The notes below the pieces were generated by a model that saw nothing but the letters and a program-made list of their open reading frames with translations, was not told the DNA's origin and ran no database searches. From Oxalobacteraceae bacterium UBA4003 (GTDB lineage: Bacteria; Pseudomonadota; Gammaproteobacteria; Burkholderiales; Burkholderiaceae_D), in the NCBI GenBank assembly GCA_002384815.1, contig DGBN01000029.1, positions 1-64,000 of the forward strand: a stretch of 64,000 bases of DNA. The letters run 5' to 3'. The translations under genes were made by a program, and so were the position numbers. Of the stretch, positions 25,003 through 34,197 are shown one piece after another. Within the stretch, counting starts at the first letter, position 1. Each line of letters begins with the position of its first letter.

Positions 25003-26685
25003 TTACGTCTTGGAACCGGACAATTCCTGCAAAATTCCGTCGAGGCGCTCCATTCTGAACGGCTTGACCAGGAAATAATTCATCCCTGCATCCATGCAGG
25101 TTTGTATATCCGACAAGGTGCCGGCTGCCGTCAGGGCGACAATAGGCAGGCTGCAGACAGGTGCCGGCATGCAGCGTATCGCACGTGTGGCCGCCAACCC
25201 GTCCATTTCCGGCATGTGCATATCCATCAAGATGACATCGAATACGCCTTGCTGCACGGCGAGCACGGCCTCGTGCCCATTCTGCGCAATCTGCACCGTA
25301 TGGCCGGATTTTTTTAATAATGCGACCGCGACCTTTTGATTGATTTCATTATCTTCTGCCAACAAGATATGTAATTTGCAACTTGCCGGCAAGGTCGGGA
25401 CAATGATCATGTCGGGCTGTTTCCCGAGATCAAGTGCAGGAGAAAACGTCAATTCAAACCAGAAACAACTGCCCTCGCCCAGAGTACTTTCAACGCCGAT
25501 ACTGCCACCCTGCATCTCGACGATTTTCTTGCAGATGGAGAGGCCAAGGCCGGTACCACCAAAACGCCGGGAAATCGAATTATCGGCTTGAGAAAAAGAC
25601 TGGAACAACCGTGCCTGCGCTTCCGCTGCAATACCGATACCGCTGTCGATCACGGTAAAGCGCAGCGGTATCTGCATATCGCTGACGGGGATCCGTTCGA
25701 TTTTCAGCGTCACGCCGCCTTGCTCGGTAAATTTCAGCGCATTGCTGATCAGGTTCAACAAGACCTGGCGCAAACGTCCGGCGTCGCCCGTCAGTGCGCG
25801 TGGCAGATTGGCGTCGTACTCTACGCTGAGCGACAAGTTCGCGCCCTGCGTCCTGGAACCCATCAGTTCAATCACGCTGTCAACCACCTTGATCGGGTCG
25901 AAAGTGGTCGCCTCGAATTGCAGATGATCCGATTCCAGTTTGGAAAAATCCAGTATGCCATTCAGGATGGTCAGCAAGGCTTCGGCTGAATATTGCGCGG
26001 TTTCCAGATACTCTCGCTGCTCAACATCCGAAGCACGCGTCAGGGCAAGTTGCATCATGCCCAGCATGCCGTTCATGGGCGTGCGGATTTCATGACTCAT
26101 CACGGCAAGGAATTCCGATTTTGCACGATTCGCTGCTTCCGCTTCGTCTTTCGCCAGCGATAAATCGCGCGTGCGTGCCATGACCTGATTTTCCAGATCA
26201 CAGCTCAAATTTTTCAGTGCGACGATATCGTCGTATGAACGCAAGGCCGAGATGACGCAGGTCAGCAGTTTTTGCCGCGTCAATTCGGTTTTCGATTTGT
26301 AATCGTTGATGTCGTAATTCACCACGACGTCACGTTCCGGCGCCTGTCCCGGCTGCCCGGTGCGCAACACAATCCGCACACTCCGGTTGTGCAGCTGTTC
26401 GCGAATATGACGCACCAGTTTCAAACCGGCGTCATCCTCCTCCATCACTACATCAAGCAACACGATGGCAATGTCCGGGTTGGCCGTCAGCACATCGCGC
26501 GCCTGCAGCGCAGAATACGCATGCAAAAATTCCAGTGGCCGTCCCTTGAAAACCACATCGAGCAGCGCCACCTCTGTTACCTGATGCACTTCTTCCTCAT
26601 CATCGGCAATCAGGATTTTCCATGGCGGCGCACTGCTGTCGTGACTGTTTTCATTTTCCGACGCGAAGGAAAAATCGTCAAACAT
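25003..26685 (-). CDS. Hybrid histidine kinase, REC-HisKA-HATPase-REC
   Basis: A 560-residue cytosolic kinase with no transmembrane segment. The N-terminal receiver-like domain (about 20-150) has IVLLDVVMEEDD with its phospho-acceptor Asp and a YDINDYKSKTE segment typical of receivers linked to DUF3369 proteins. A coiled linker follows, then HisKA with MSHEIRTPMNG (about 195), HATPase with NLISNALKF, DSGIGI and GGTGLGL, and a C-terminal receiver with VILMDMHMPEMDG. It begins eight bases after the giant sensor kinase ends, so the two are almost certainly co-transcribed and may form one phosphorelay. No HPt or output gene is adjacent. Confidence 0.92.
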   Translation of the reverse strand: MFDDFSFASENENSHDSSAPPWKILIADDEEEVHQVTEVALLDVVFKGRPLEFLHAYSALQARDVLTANPDIAIVLLDVVMEEDDAGLKLVRHIREQLHNRSVRIVLRTGQPGQAPERDVVVNYDINDYKSKTELTRQKLLTCVISALRSYDDIVALKNLSCDLENQVMARTRDLSLAKDEAEAANRAKSEFLAVMSHEIRTPMNGMLGMMQLALTRASDVEQREYLETAQYSAEALLTILNGILDFSKLESDHLQFEATTFDPIKVVDSVIELMGSRTQGANLSLSVEYDANLPRALTGDAGRLRQVLLNLISNALKFTEQGGVTLKIERIPVSDMQIPLRFTVIDSGIGIAAEAQARLFQSFSQADNSISRRFGGTGLGLSICKKIVEMQGGSIGVESTLGEGSCFWFELTFSPALDLGKQPDMIIVPTLPASCKLHILLAEDNEINQKVAVALLKKSGHTVQIAQNGHEAVLAVQQGVFDVILMDMHMPEMDGLAATRAIRCMPAPVCSLPIVALTAAGTLSDIQTCMDAGMNYFLVKPFRMERLDGILQELSGSKT

Positions 26686-26693
26686 GATGCGCC

Positions 26694-29600
26694 CTAGACA
26701 TTGCGTGATACAGCTTGCGCTGCAGGCACTGCAACAGTTGAATTACGTGGAAAACGCATGATGAAGGTGGTACCCACGCCGACCTGACTCTCTACACTAA
26801 TCTGCCCCTGCAAGCTGCCGGTCACCAGATTGTGAATGATGTTCAAACCAAGGCCGCTACCGCCGCTGCCGCGCATGGTGGTAAAAAACGGATCGAATAT
26901 TTTCGTCAGGTTTTTTTGCGGAATGCCACTGCCGTTGTCGGAGAAGCGCAATTCAATCAAATTCGTTTCCAGACCTTTCGCATAGACGTTGCGCACCACG
27001 ATCAGCATCTCGCCCTGCGCATTGTCAGGAAACGCGTGCAGCAATGCATTCATCACAAAATTGGTGATGATTTGCGCCAGTGCTCCGGGATAGCTGTCGA
27101 TCTCCAGCGTCTCGGCGCAATTAACCGCTATCCGGTGTCCGGAACGGCGCAGTATCGGGCTCAAATTAGACAGCACTTCATCGATATACGTCTTCAGGCG
27201 AAAAATGCGCCTCTCTTCGCTGGTCTGATCCACCGCCACATCCTTGAAACTTTGAATCAGCGTGGCAGCGCGCTCCATGTTTGACAGCAGGAGTTTGCTG
27301 ATCGTGGTGGCGGTGCCGACATAGGCATCCAGATCGGAGCGCTTCATCTCGCCACTCTGGAACAAGGCTTTCAGGCGCGTGGTTTCTTCCGCCAGCGTCG
27401 AAGCGCCGGTCACGCTGACGCCGACCGGCGTATTGATTTCATGCGCGACGCCCGCCACCAGTTGTCCGAGAGAGGCCAGCTTGGCCGATTCCACCAATTG
27501 CTTTTGCGTTTGCCGCAATGAGTTCAGCGTAATATTCAGTTCGGAATTTTTCTGACTGAGTGCCTGCGTACGCGCCTCGATTTTTTGTTCCAGATCGTTG
27601 TACAAGCCGGCGTTTTCCAGCGAGATCGCAATCTGCGTCGACAACATCTGCAACAGTTCCGTATGCTTTGCTGTAAATGCATCGACTGCCAGATTGTTTT
27701 CCATATACAGGATGCCGACCAGCTGGCCCTGTTTATTCAGCGGCAGGCAAAGTATCGATTTCGGATGCTCGCGTGCAATATAAGGGTCACCGTTGAACCG
27801 GCTATCGTGCAGCGCATCACCCAGCACGACTTTTTCACCAGTGCGTTTGACATAATTGATCACCGCCAGTGCCAGATGCATGCTTTTTTCTACTGCCATT
27901 CCATGCTGCAGGATGATGGTATCGGCATTGATTTCCGCCTGTACGAACAAGCGGCCGTGCTCGATTAGCAGTAAAGCACCTTTTTGCGCACCGGCATTTT
28001 CAATCAGCAAATTCATCAGCTTGGCCAGCAGCTTGTCGATTTGAATTTCACCCGATAGTGCTTGCGACGCACGAATGACGGTTTGTATATCCATATGCCG
28101 TTCGTGTGTTTCGGCCAGAGCACGACTGTCGACGCGTTTGCGAGCCATCATGCGCATCAGCAAGGCAGGATAAGTCGCCTCCAGTTGCAACGCCTTGGCA
28201 AATCCGCCCCACTCTTCATAACCTGCATGCGCCTGTTCCAGATGCATGCGCGCATGGGTCTCTTTTGACTGCTCCAGATAAAACTTCCCGGCCAGTTCGT
28301 GTGACAAGGCTTCATCGCCGGCAAAACCATGCTCGCGTGCACCCTTGATCGCCAGTTCGTAACACTGCTCGGCACGCCTGTTTTTACCGGCAACGCGATA
28401 ACGCTCTGCTTCGACCAATTGCCATTTATGCCGGTAATTCATCGGGGCATGCTCGGCCCACGGTTTGAAGCGACGCTGCATGCGCTGTACACTGGCCAGC
28501 ACACGCGCAACACCGGCATCGTGCGGATGGCACTGTGCCAACTCGGCCAGTGCATGTATCCACAACAGGAATCCTGACGATGGCGTGCCGAAATCGAAAC
28601 CCGGCAAGGCGATCGCTTCCTGAGCATGCTGCTGCGCACTGGCGAATTCGCCGAAATAATACTCGCCTATCGCCTGTATCGTCCGTACGTAAAAAACACC
28701 CCACGGATCGGCCGCAGTTTTACGTGCCTGCACATAGTTTTCCTGCTCGCGCCCCTGTGTGATATCGACGATGGACTCACCGGTCAGCCGTGAAAAAAGC
28801 AGCGCCCACGGAATCATCACGCCGAGCAACGCGGCATAATCCATCTTGCGATAGATATCCAGATCCTTGCGTATGGTCGCCAGCGCATCCTGCACATTGC
28901 CGCCGGACTGAAAGCGGATCGCATCCGAGAACGACAGTGCGACCATGGCCCCTGGCCGGTCGCCGATTTCCATCGCCCGGGTATAGGTATCCAGCAAAGG
29001 TTCCAGCGACAAGCGCAAATGTTCACGATGGTGGCGGATGATGCCGTGAAAAATACCGACTGCGCCCAGCAGGCATTTATGCCCTCCAAGCTGCGCCGCC
29101 GCCTTGCCGAATTTATAGCCTGCATCGGCCTTCCCCAGTTTCCCCACCAGCGTACGGCCCCATACTGCATACGCATAGGCGGCATGCGGCGAAGAGCCGT
29201 AATGAATCGAACGTCGCACGATTTCCAGCGCAACCCACAACACGACCTTCGATCCCGCCAGATAGGTAAAACCGTAACCAAGAAAAGCCATCGTTGCATG
29301 CAGTTGCAACAGATATTGCGGGTCGGTTGCCGGCGGCAAATCCGCCAGCTCCAGCGGATCTCTGCCGCGCAAGGCCAGCCTGAGTTTGAGACGCGCCAGC
29401 CGAATATGTTTTTCGCTCAGCCTGGCAGGCAGGTTGATGCCGGAAATTTCCAGCATCTCGATTCCTGTTTTCATCAACTCCTGCGGCTTGTAAATTGCAC
29501 CGTAGCAGCGAATCAGATAATCCTTGGCAGCGATGATTTTGTGCGGTGTTGCGCTTTTGTCACAGACGACCTGGCACAGTCTTTCCATTTCGCGATAATC

Positions 29601-31772
29601 GGCACGGGCAAAGGCAACGTTGATCAGCTCCATGTACAACTCATGCATGAATTCCGGCTTTTCGCTCCACTCCTCGACGCTGCCGAATTCGTCGGCGATC
29701 TCGATACAGTCGCAGTGCACATCGAAGGCGGCCGATTTGCGGGCCTTTCTGGCTGCCAGCAGATTAAGTCTGGCCAGTTCATCCTTTTCCTGCTGTTGCG
29801 TCAACAATGCACGCCCCTGATTCAGATGATCAACGATGTCGAAAATACGCTCTTCCTTTTCCGTCTCCATCAAACTATGCAACAGCAGGCGACCGATTTT
29901 CAAATGCACGGCATCGGCTTCATCTCTGGCAATACCCTCATACGCGGCCTGCTGCACCCTATCGTGCTGAAACTGGTAGGAACAAGGCACCAGAGTGACT
30001 GCTGCAGCAATATGTTCTGCAGGAAAAATCAAGCCGGTTTGCAGCGCATCGTGCAACAACTCGCTGATTTCATGTTGCGATTTCTCGCTCACCGTTCCCA
30101 GCGTTTGCAGATCGAAGCGGTTGCCGATGCAGGCGGCGATCGTCAGCAGACTTTGCGTTGCTTGCGGCAGACGGCGCAATTCCCTGGTCAGTAAATCCAC
30201 CACGTTGTCAGTGATATCCAAGGCCTGGATTTGCGCGATATCCCAATGCCACGATCCGTTTTCAAACCGCAACAGGCCGTCGCTGCGCAAACTCCTGATG
30301 AACTGCCCAATGAAGAAGGGATTGCCTAGCGTTTTACGATAGATCAGTTGCGCCAGCGGGCGAGTTTCAGACACATCGCGCTTGAGCGTATCGGCCACCA
30401 ATTCTTCTATGCTGTCTTCCGGCAAAGAGCTCACTTCTACCGTCGTAACAACGGCATGCTTGCGTATCAAATCGAGCGTCAGATTCAGCGGGTGCGTGTT
30501 ATCGACTTCATTGTCGCGATAGGCACCAATCAAGAGCAGGCAGGGATTGTCCAGATCCTTCATCAATAGCGTGATGAGTTTCAGCGAGGCGGCATCTGCC
30601 CATTGCAAATCGTCGAGAAAGAGCACGACAGGATGGTCGCTCTGCGTAAACACGCTGACGAAATTCTGCATCACATAGTTGAAACTGTTGCGTGTGGCAC
30701 CCAGTAACGGAACCTGCGGCTGCCTGCCGATGATAAATTCCAGCTCGGGAATCGCATCAATGATCAGCTGCCCGTTGGGCCCCAGCGCCTTCAGCAGTTT
30801 TGCGCGCCATTCGGCAATCCGGCTTTCGCTTTCGGTCAGGATTTGCCGCATCAATTCGCGGAAGGCCTGATTCAATGCCGAATACGGAATCGTGCGTTTG
30901 AACTGGTCGAATTTTCCCGAAATGAAGTAACCACCCTGCGCCACTACCGGCTTGTGAATTTCATTCACCAGCGAGGATTTCCCGATGCCAGCATAGCCGT
31001 TTACCAGCAGTAATTCGGCACCGCCGGTGGCAACCCGCTTGAATGCATTGAGCAAGCGACTGTATTCATGATGGCGTCCATACAGTTTCTGCGAAATCTG
31101 CAGACGATCGCATGCGTCATGTTGCGCCAGCGCGAACGGCTCGATAATGCCGGTTGCAGCCAATGCAGAGCGGCAGTGTTCGATATCGCCGAGCAAACCC
31201 TCCAGACTCTGGTAGCGATCCTCGGCATTTTTCGCCAGCAGCTTGAGTACGATATTGCCCAGCGTTTCGGGAATCACCGGATTGAAGTGGCTGGGTGGCA
31301 GCGGTTTTTTCGCAATATGGCTATGCACCAGCTCCATCACGCTGTCGGATTCAAAAGGCAGATAGCCGCTCAGTAATTCATACAGCACAATTCCAAGCGA
31401 ATAATAGTCACTGCGATAATCGACCTGGCGGTTCATGCGACCGGTTTGTTCCGGCGAACTGTAAGCCAGCGGCACTGTGGCATCGCTGCGTAATTCGAGC
31501 GAACCGTCCGGCAGCAGGCGCACATTCGCCAGACACAGTGCCTGATGTAACTCGGTACGTTGATGTACTTCGCGCAAGGCACGTATCAAGGAAGCAATCA
31601 GGGTCAGTGCTGCGGTCAGGTCGTACGCATCAGCGTCGGTCTGCACTTGTCCGTCGGTGTCAAGAATCCGGCGAAAAAACATGGCACGATGCAAGCTGGT
31701 TTTCACCGGCTCGGATCGTGTCCTCAATGGCGCCCAGATCGGTGATGGTCGGAGTTTGATTTGATGCCCCAC
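26694..31772 (-). CDS. Giant sensor kinase: pseudokinase, AAA ATPase, GAF, histidine kinase
   Basis: A 1,692-residue multidomain protein of the serine/threonine-kinase/AAA/histidine-kinase type. Residues 30-215 match only the C-lobe of a protein kinase. The APE region SPEQTGRMNRQVDYRSDYYS is good, but the glycine loop and lysine are absent, HRD is replaced by HQALCLANV and no DFG is seen, so this part is inactive. An AAA/NACHT-like ATPase follows with Walker A GYAGIGKSS (259-267) and Walker B VLFLDDLQWAD. Next come a long TPR-like helical region, a GAF domain (about 1280-1430), HisKA (ASLGQLVAGVAHEINTP) and HATPase (GSGGSGLGLNI). There is no membrane span. It heads the operon with the hybrid kinase. 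Confidence 0.88.
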   Translation of the reverse strand: MGHQIKLRPSPIWAPLRTRSEPVKTSLHRAMFFRRILDTDGQVQTDADAYDLTAALTLIASLIRALREVHQRTELHQALCLANVRLLPDGSLELRSDATVPLAYSSPEQTGRMNRQVDYRSDYYSLGIVLYELLSGYLPFESDSVMELVHSHIAKKPLPPSHFNPVIPETLGNIVLKLLAKNAEDRYQSLEGLLGDIEHCRSALAATGIIEPFALAQHDACDRLQISQKLYGRHHEYSRLLNAFKRVATGGAELLLVNGYAGIGKSSLVNEIHKPVVAQGGYFISGKFDQFKRTIPYSALNQAFRELMRQILTESESRIAEWRAKLLKALGPNGQLIIDAIPELEFIIGRQPQVPLLGATRNSFNYVMQNFVSVFTQSDHPVVLFLDDLQWADAASLKLITLLMKDLDNPCLLLIGAYRDNEVDNTHPLNLTLDLIRKHAVVTTVEVSSLPEDSIEELVADTLKRDVSETRPLAQLIYRKTLGNPFFIGQFIRSLRSDGLLRFENGSWHWDIAQIQALDITDNVVDLLTRELRRLPQATQSLLTIAACIGNRFDLQTLGTVSEKSQHEISELLHDALQTGLIFPAEHIAAAVTLVPCSYQFQHDRVQQAAYEGIARDEADAVHLKIGRLLLHSLMETEKEERIFDIVDHLNQGRALLTQQQEKDELARLNLLAARKARKSAAFDVHCDCIEIADEFGSVEEWSEKPEFMHELYMELINVAFARADYREMERLCQVVCDKSATPHKIIAAKDYLIRCYGAIYKPQELMKTGIEMLEISGINLPARLSEKHIRLARLKLRLALRGRDPLELADLPPATDPQYLLQLHATMAFLGYGFTYLAGSKVVLWVALEIVRRSIHYGSSPHAAYAYAVWGRTLVGKLGKADAGYKFGKAAAQLGGHKCLLGAVGIFHGIIRHHREHLRLSLEPLLDTYTRAMEIGDRPGAMVALSFSDAIRFQSGGNVQDALATIRKDLDIYRKMDYAALLGVMIPWALLFSRLTGESIVDITQGREQENYVQARKTAADPWGVFYVRTIQAIGEYYFGEFASAQQHAQEAIALPGFDFGTPSSGFLLWIHALAELAQCHPHDAGVARVLASVQRMQRRFKPWAEHAPMNYRHKWQLVEAERYRVAGKNRRAEQCYELAIKGAREHGFAGDEALSHELAGKFYLEQSKETHARMHLEQAHAGYEEWGGFAKALQLEATYPALLMRMMARKRVDSRALAETHERHMDIQTVIRASQALSGEIQIDKLLAKLMNLLIENAGAQKGALLLIEHGRLFVQAEINADTIILQHGMAVEKSMHLALAVINYVKRTGEKVVLGDALHDSRFNGDPYIAREHPKSILCLPLNKQGQLVGILYMENNLAVDAFTAKHTELLQMLSTQIAISLENAGLYNDLEQKIEARTQALSQKNSELNITLNSLRQTQKQLVESAKLASLGQLVAGVAHEINTPVGVSVTGASTLAEETTRLKALFQSGEMKRSDLDAYVGTATTISKLLLSNMERAATLIQSFKDVAVDQTSEERRIFRLKTYIDEVLSNLSPILRRSGHRIAVNCAETLEIDSYPGALAQIITNFVMNALLHAFPDNAQGEMLIVVRNVYAKGLETNLIELRFSDNGSGIPQKNLTKIFDPFFTTMRGSGGSGLGLNIIHNLVTGSLQGQISVESQVGVGTTFIMRFPRNSTVAVPAAQAVSRNV

Positions 31773-31927
31773 GTCGATTCAAACCGGCAACAAGCACGCC
31801 GGATTTTCTTGCAAAAAATTAATTGCAGTTGATGATAAGCAAGCATTAGCCGACCCACCGCCGCGTCTAATATAGCTTGAAATGCCTGCCGTGCGGCAAC
31901 GATATGGTATCAAATAAATAATAAATC

Positions 31928-32937
31928 ATGTCTGATAAGCCACTCGCCCAGGAAATCATTCCCGTCAGTGAAATCGACGACACGCGCAACCTTGCCTCCC
32001 GCCTGCAAGCCAAAATCGTACGAGACAATCCGAATGGCATCATGCGCCGCGACGCCCATCCGAAAATGCACGGCCTGGTTAAAGCGGAATTCATCGTCGA
32101 AGCCGATCTTCCGCTGTGCTGCGGGTCGGCATTTTCAGCACAGCACACACTTACAAGGCATGGATACGCTTCTCAAATCAGGACGGCAACATACAGGCCG
32201 ATAGCGCTCGTGACATCCGCGGCATGGCGATCAAGCTGATGGGCGTTGCCGGCGACAAAATACTGGATGCCGAACTGCATGCGCAAACGCAGGATTTCAT
32301 CCTCATCAGCACCAATGTATTCGTCACCAGGGACGTGGCTGAATTCGATGCGCTGATCAAGGCAATGAGCGGCAGCATCTGGGGGAAAATCAGCTACTTT
32401 TCCACTCACTGGCGCGTCATCTGGAATTTACTCAAATCGCTGAAAAAATTCGCCAATCCGCTGCAAATCCGCTACTGGAGCACGACACCCTACCTGTTTG
32501 GCGAAACAGCCGTTAAGTATTCCGTCATTCCGCATGTCACGCATCCCGATGTCATTCCGTTCGCGTCCGATCCTGATTATCTGCGCCTGGCCATGGTGCG
32601 GCAACTGGCACAAGGCAAAGCAGTATTCGATTTTTGTGTGCAACTGCAAACCGATGCAGACAGCATGCCGATAGAAGATCCGGGCAAGGAATGGCGGGAG
32701 GCGCAATCGCCGTTCCGCAAGGTCGCCACCATACGTATCCTGCAGCAGGAGTTTGATAGCGAAGCGCAGCACGTGTTTGGTGAAAACCTGTCGTTTACAC
32801 CGTGGCACAGCCTGCCTGCACACAGGCCGCTGGGCGGTATCAATCGTGCACGAAAAATCATCTATAACGTGATTTCAAGCTTCCGGCACGAGCGCAACCG
32901 GGTGCCGCGCCAGGAACCGGATCACTGGGAAGTGTAA
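31928..32937 (+). pseudogene. Catalase-family gene with one frameshift
   Basis: Two adjacent frames together encode one heme-catalase-like protein of the SrpA type, about 336 residues. The first frame gives residues to EADLP at 32113. The second resumes with LRVGIFSTAHTYKAW just after, and continues through GMAIKLMG and DFILISTN to the end at 32937. A single missing base near 32113-32116 explains the break; an alanine codon would restore the frame. No slippery heptamer is present, so programmed frameshifting is unlikely. It is either a true pseudogene or a sequencing error. It is divergent from the giant kinase gene and lies upstream of a decayed gene and chrBA. Confidence 0.8.
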
Positions 32938-32940
32938 AAA

Positions 32941-33131
32941 CACTTCATGCCAGAGCAGACACAGCAAACCAGAGCTTCGTGCCGTTTTTCCACATACGCC
33001 AGATCAGGTAAGCACCGTAACCATCGGCAACGCGACAATCAGGATATCCAGCTTTTCGTTGCGTTTGGTGATCCCAGAAGCAAGAACGCAACATCAGTAG
33101 CGATCAGGTATTTCGTAATGATCCTGGCCAT
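32941..33131 (-). pseudogene. Decayed DUF3147 (GlpM-like) membrane-protein remnant
   Basis: On the minus strand from ATG 33131 the product begins MARIITKYLIATDV, like DUF3147 proteins. A frameshift near 33085-33095 leads to TKRNEKLDILIVALPMVTVLT in another frame, and another leads to LIWR in a third. These pieces are in the right order for the N-terminal two thirds of a small four-span inner-membrane protein; the rest is missing. The stretch fills much of the 327-base gap before chrB. The family match is from memory of its pattern and was not searched. Confidence 0.55.
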
Positions 33132-33264
33132 TTTATTCCCATAAATTTGCTCATCGTCGCATGAAGTATTGCGTGTCGCCTTAATAGAACAACCAAGATC
33201 TCCTCTTGCAACAACAAAATATATGGTAGAGTTAATTACAAAAATGTAGATAAAGCTACCAATT

Positions 33265-34197
33265 ATGAAATGGATTCTACTTATTCTGACCTTGCCGACA
33301 GAAAATGCCACAGCGCGGATGAGGGCATGGCGGGCACTCAAAGCCTCAGGTGCGGCAGTCTTGCGCGATGGTGTTTACCTATTGCCGGAACAGAATGACC
33401 GTAAGGCAACGCTATCCGAAATTGCCGACGATATAGACAAGAATGGCGGCACGACGTACTTATTGCACACGAGTACAGATAACGACGCATTCCTTACCTT
33501 GTTCGATCGTTCAACAGAGTTCGCCGACTTGTCAGATGACATTGCTCAATATCGGGCCATGCTTAGCGACGATACTGCAACGGAAACACTCAAGCAGGTA
33601 CGCAAACTACGCAAAACCTTTGAGCAGCTGGCGGCTATCGATTTCTTTTCCAGCGAATCGCAAAAACAAACAAGTGCTGCATTACTGGAATTGGAAACGG
33701 CGGCAATTCGAATCTTGTCACCGGATGAGCCGCATTCCATAACGGGAGGAATCCAATGTTTGTCGCTTGCCGATTATCGCGGCCGCACCTGGGCGACCCG
33801 TGCTCGCCCTTGGATGGATAGGCTGGCAAGTGCATGGCTGATTCGTCGCTTTATCGATCCTGAAGCGAAAATTCTCTGGTTGACATCACCGACAGACTGC
33901 CCGGCCGATGCATTGGGATTCGACTTTGATGGCGCGACGTTTTCTCATGTCGGCGCCAAAGTGACGTTTGAAACCTTGCTGGCCAGCTTTGGGCTTGATT
34001 CTCCGGCACTCGCCCGACTGGGCGGCATTGTTCACTTTATTGACGCTGGAGGCATACCGCCACCGGAAGCCAGCGGCATTGAGCGTGCCCTGGCAGGTAT
34101 CCGTGAAACCGTTACCGATGATGATCAACTTTTAGCTATAGCATCAGGTATCTTCGATGGCCTGCTCATTACCTTTGAACAGGACATTTCAGCATGA
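33265..34197 (+). CDS. chrB: Chromate resistance regulator ChrB
   Basis: A 310-residue ChrB, the chromate-sensing regulator commonly encoded before chrA. The N-terminal half (to about 150) starts KWILLILTLPTENATARMRAWRALKASGA, typical of ChrB. The C-terminal half (about 175-305) is the ChrB C-terminal domain with WATRARPWMDRLASAWLIRRFIDP. The upstream region is strongly AT-rich, and TGGTAG/CTACCA arms about 28 bases apart flank the start region, a possible operator. Its last four bases overlap the chrA start (ATGA), so the two are coupled. The pair looks like an insertion between the catalase remnant and the DyP cluster. Confidence 0.92.
   Translation: MKWILLILTLPTENATARMRAWRALKASGAAVLRDGVYLLPEQNDRKATLSEIADDIDKNGGTTYLLHTSTDNDAFLTLFDRSTEFADLSDDIAQYRAMLSDDTATETLKQVRKLRKTFEQLAAIDFFSSESQKQTSAALLELETAAIRILSPDEPHSITGGIQCLSLADYRGRTWATRARPWMDRLASAWLIRRFIDPEAKILWLTSPTDCPADALGFDFDGATFSHVGAKVTFETLLASFGLDSPALARLGGIVHFIDAGGIPPPEASGIERALAGIRETVTDDDQLLAIASGIFDGLLITFEQDISA

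Noticed and set aside
31928..32937. Programmed frameshift in the catalase-family gene
   Set aside because: No slippery heptamer or stimulatory hairpin is seen at the junction; a plain one-base loss is simpler.
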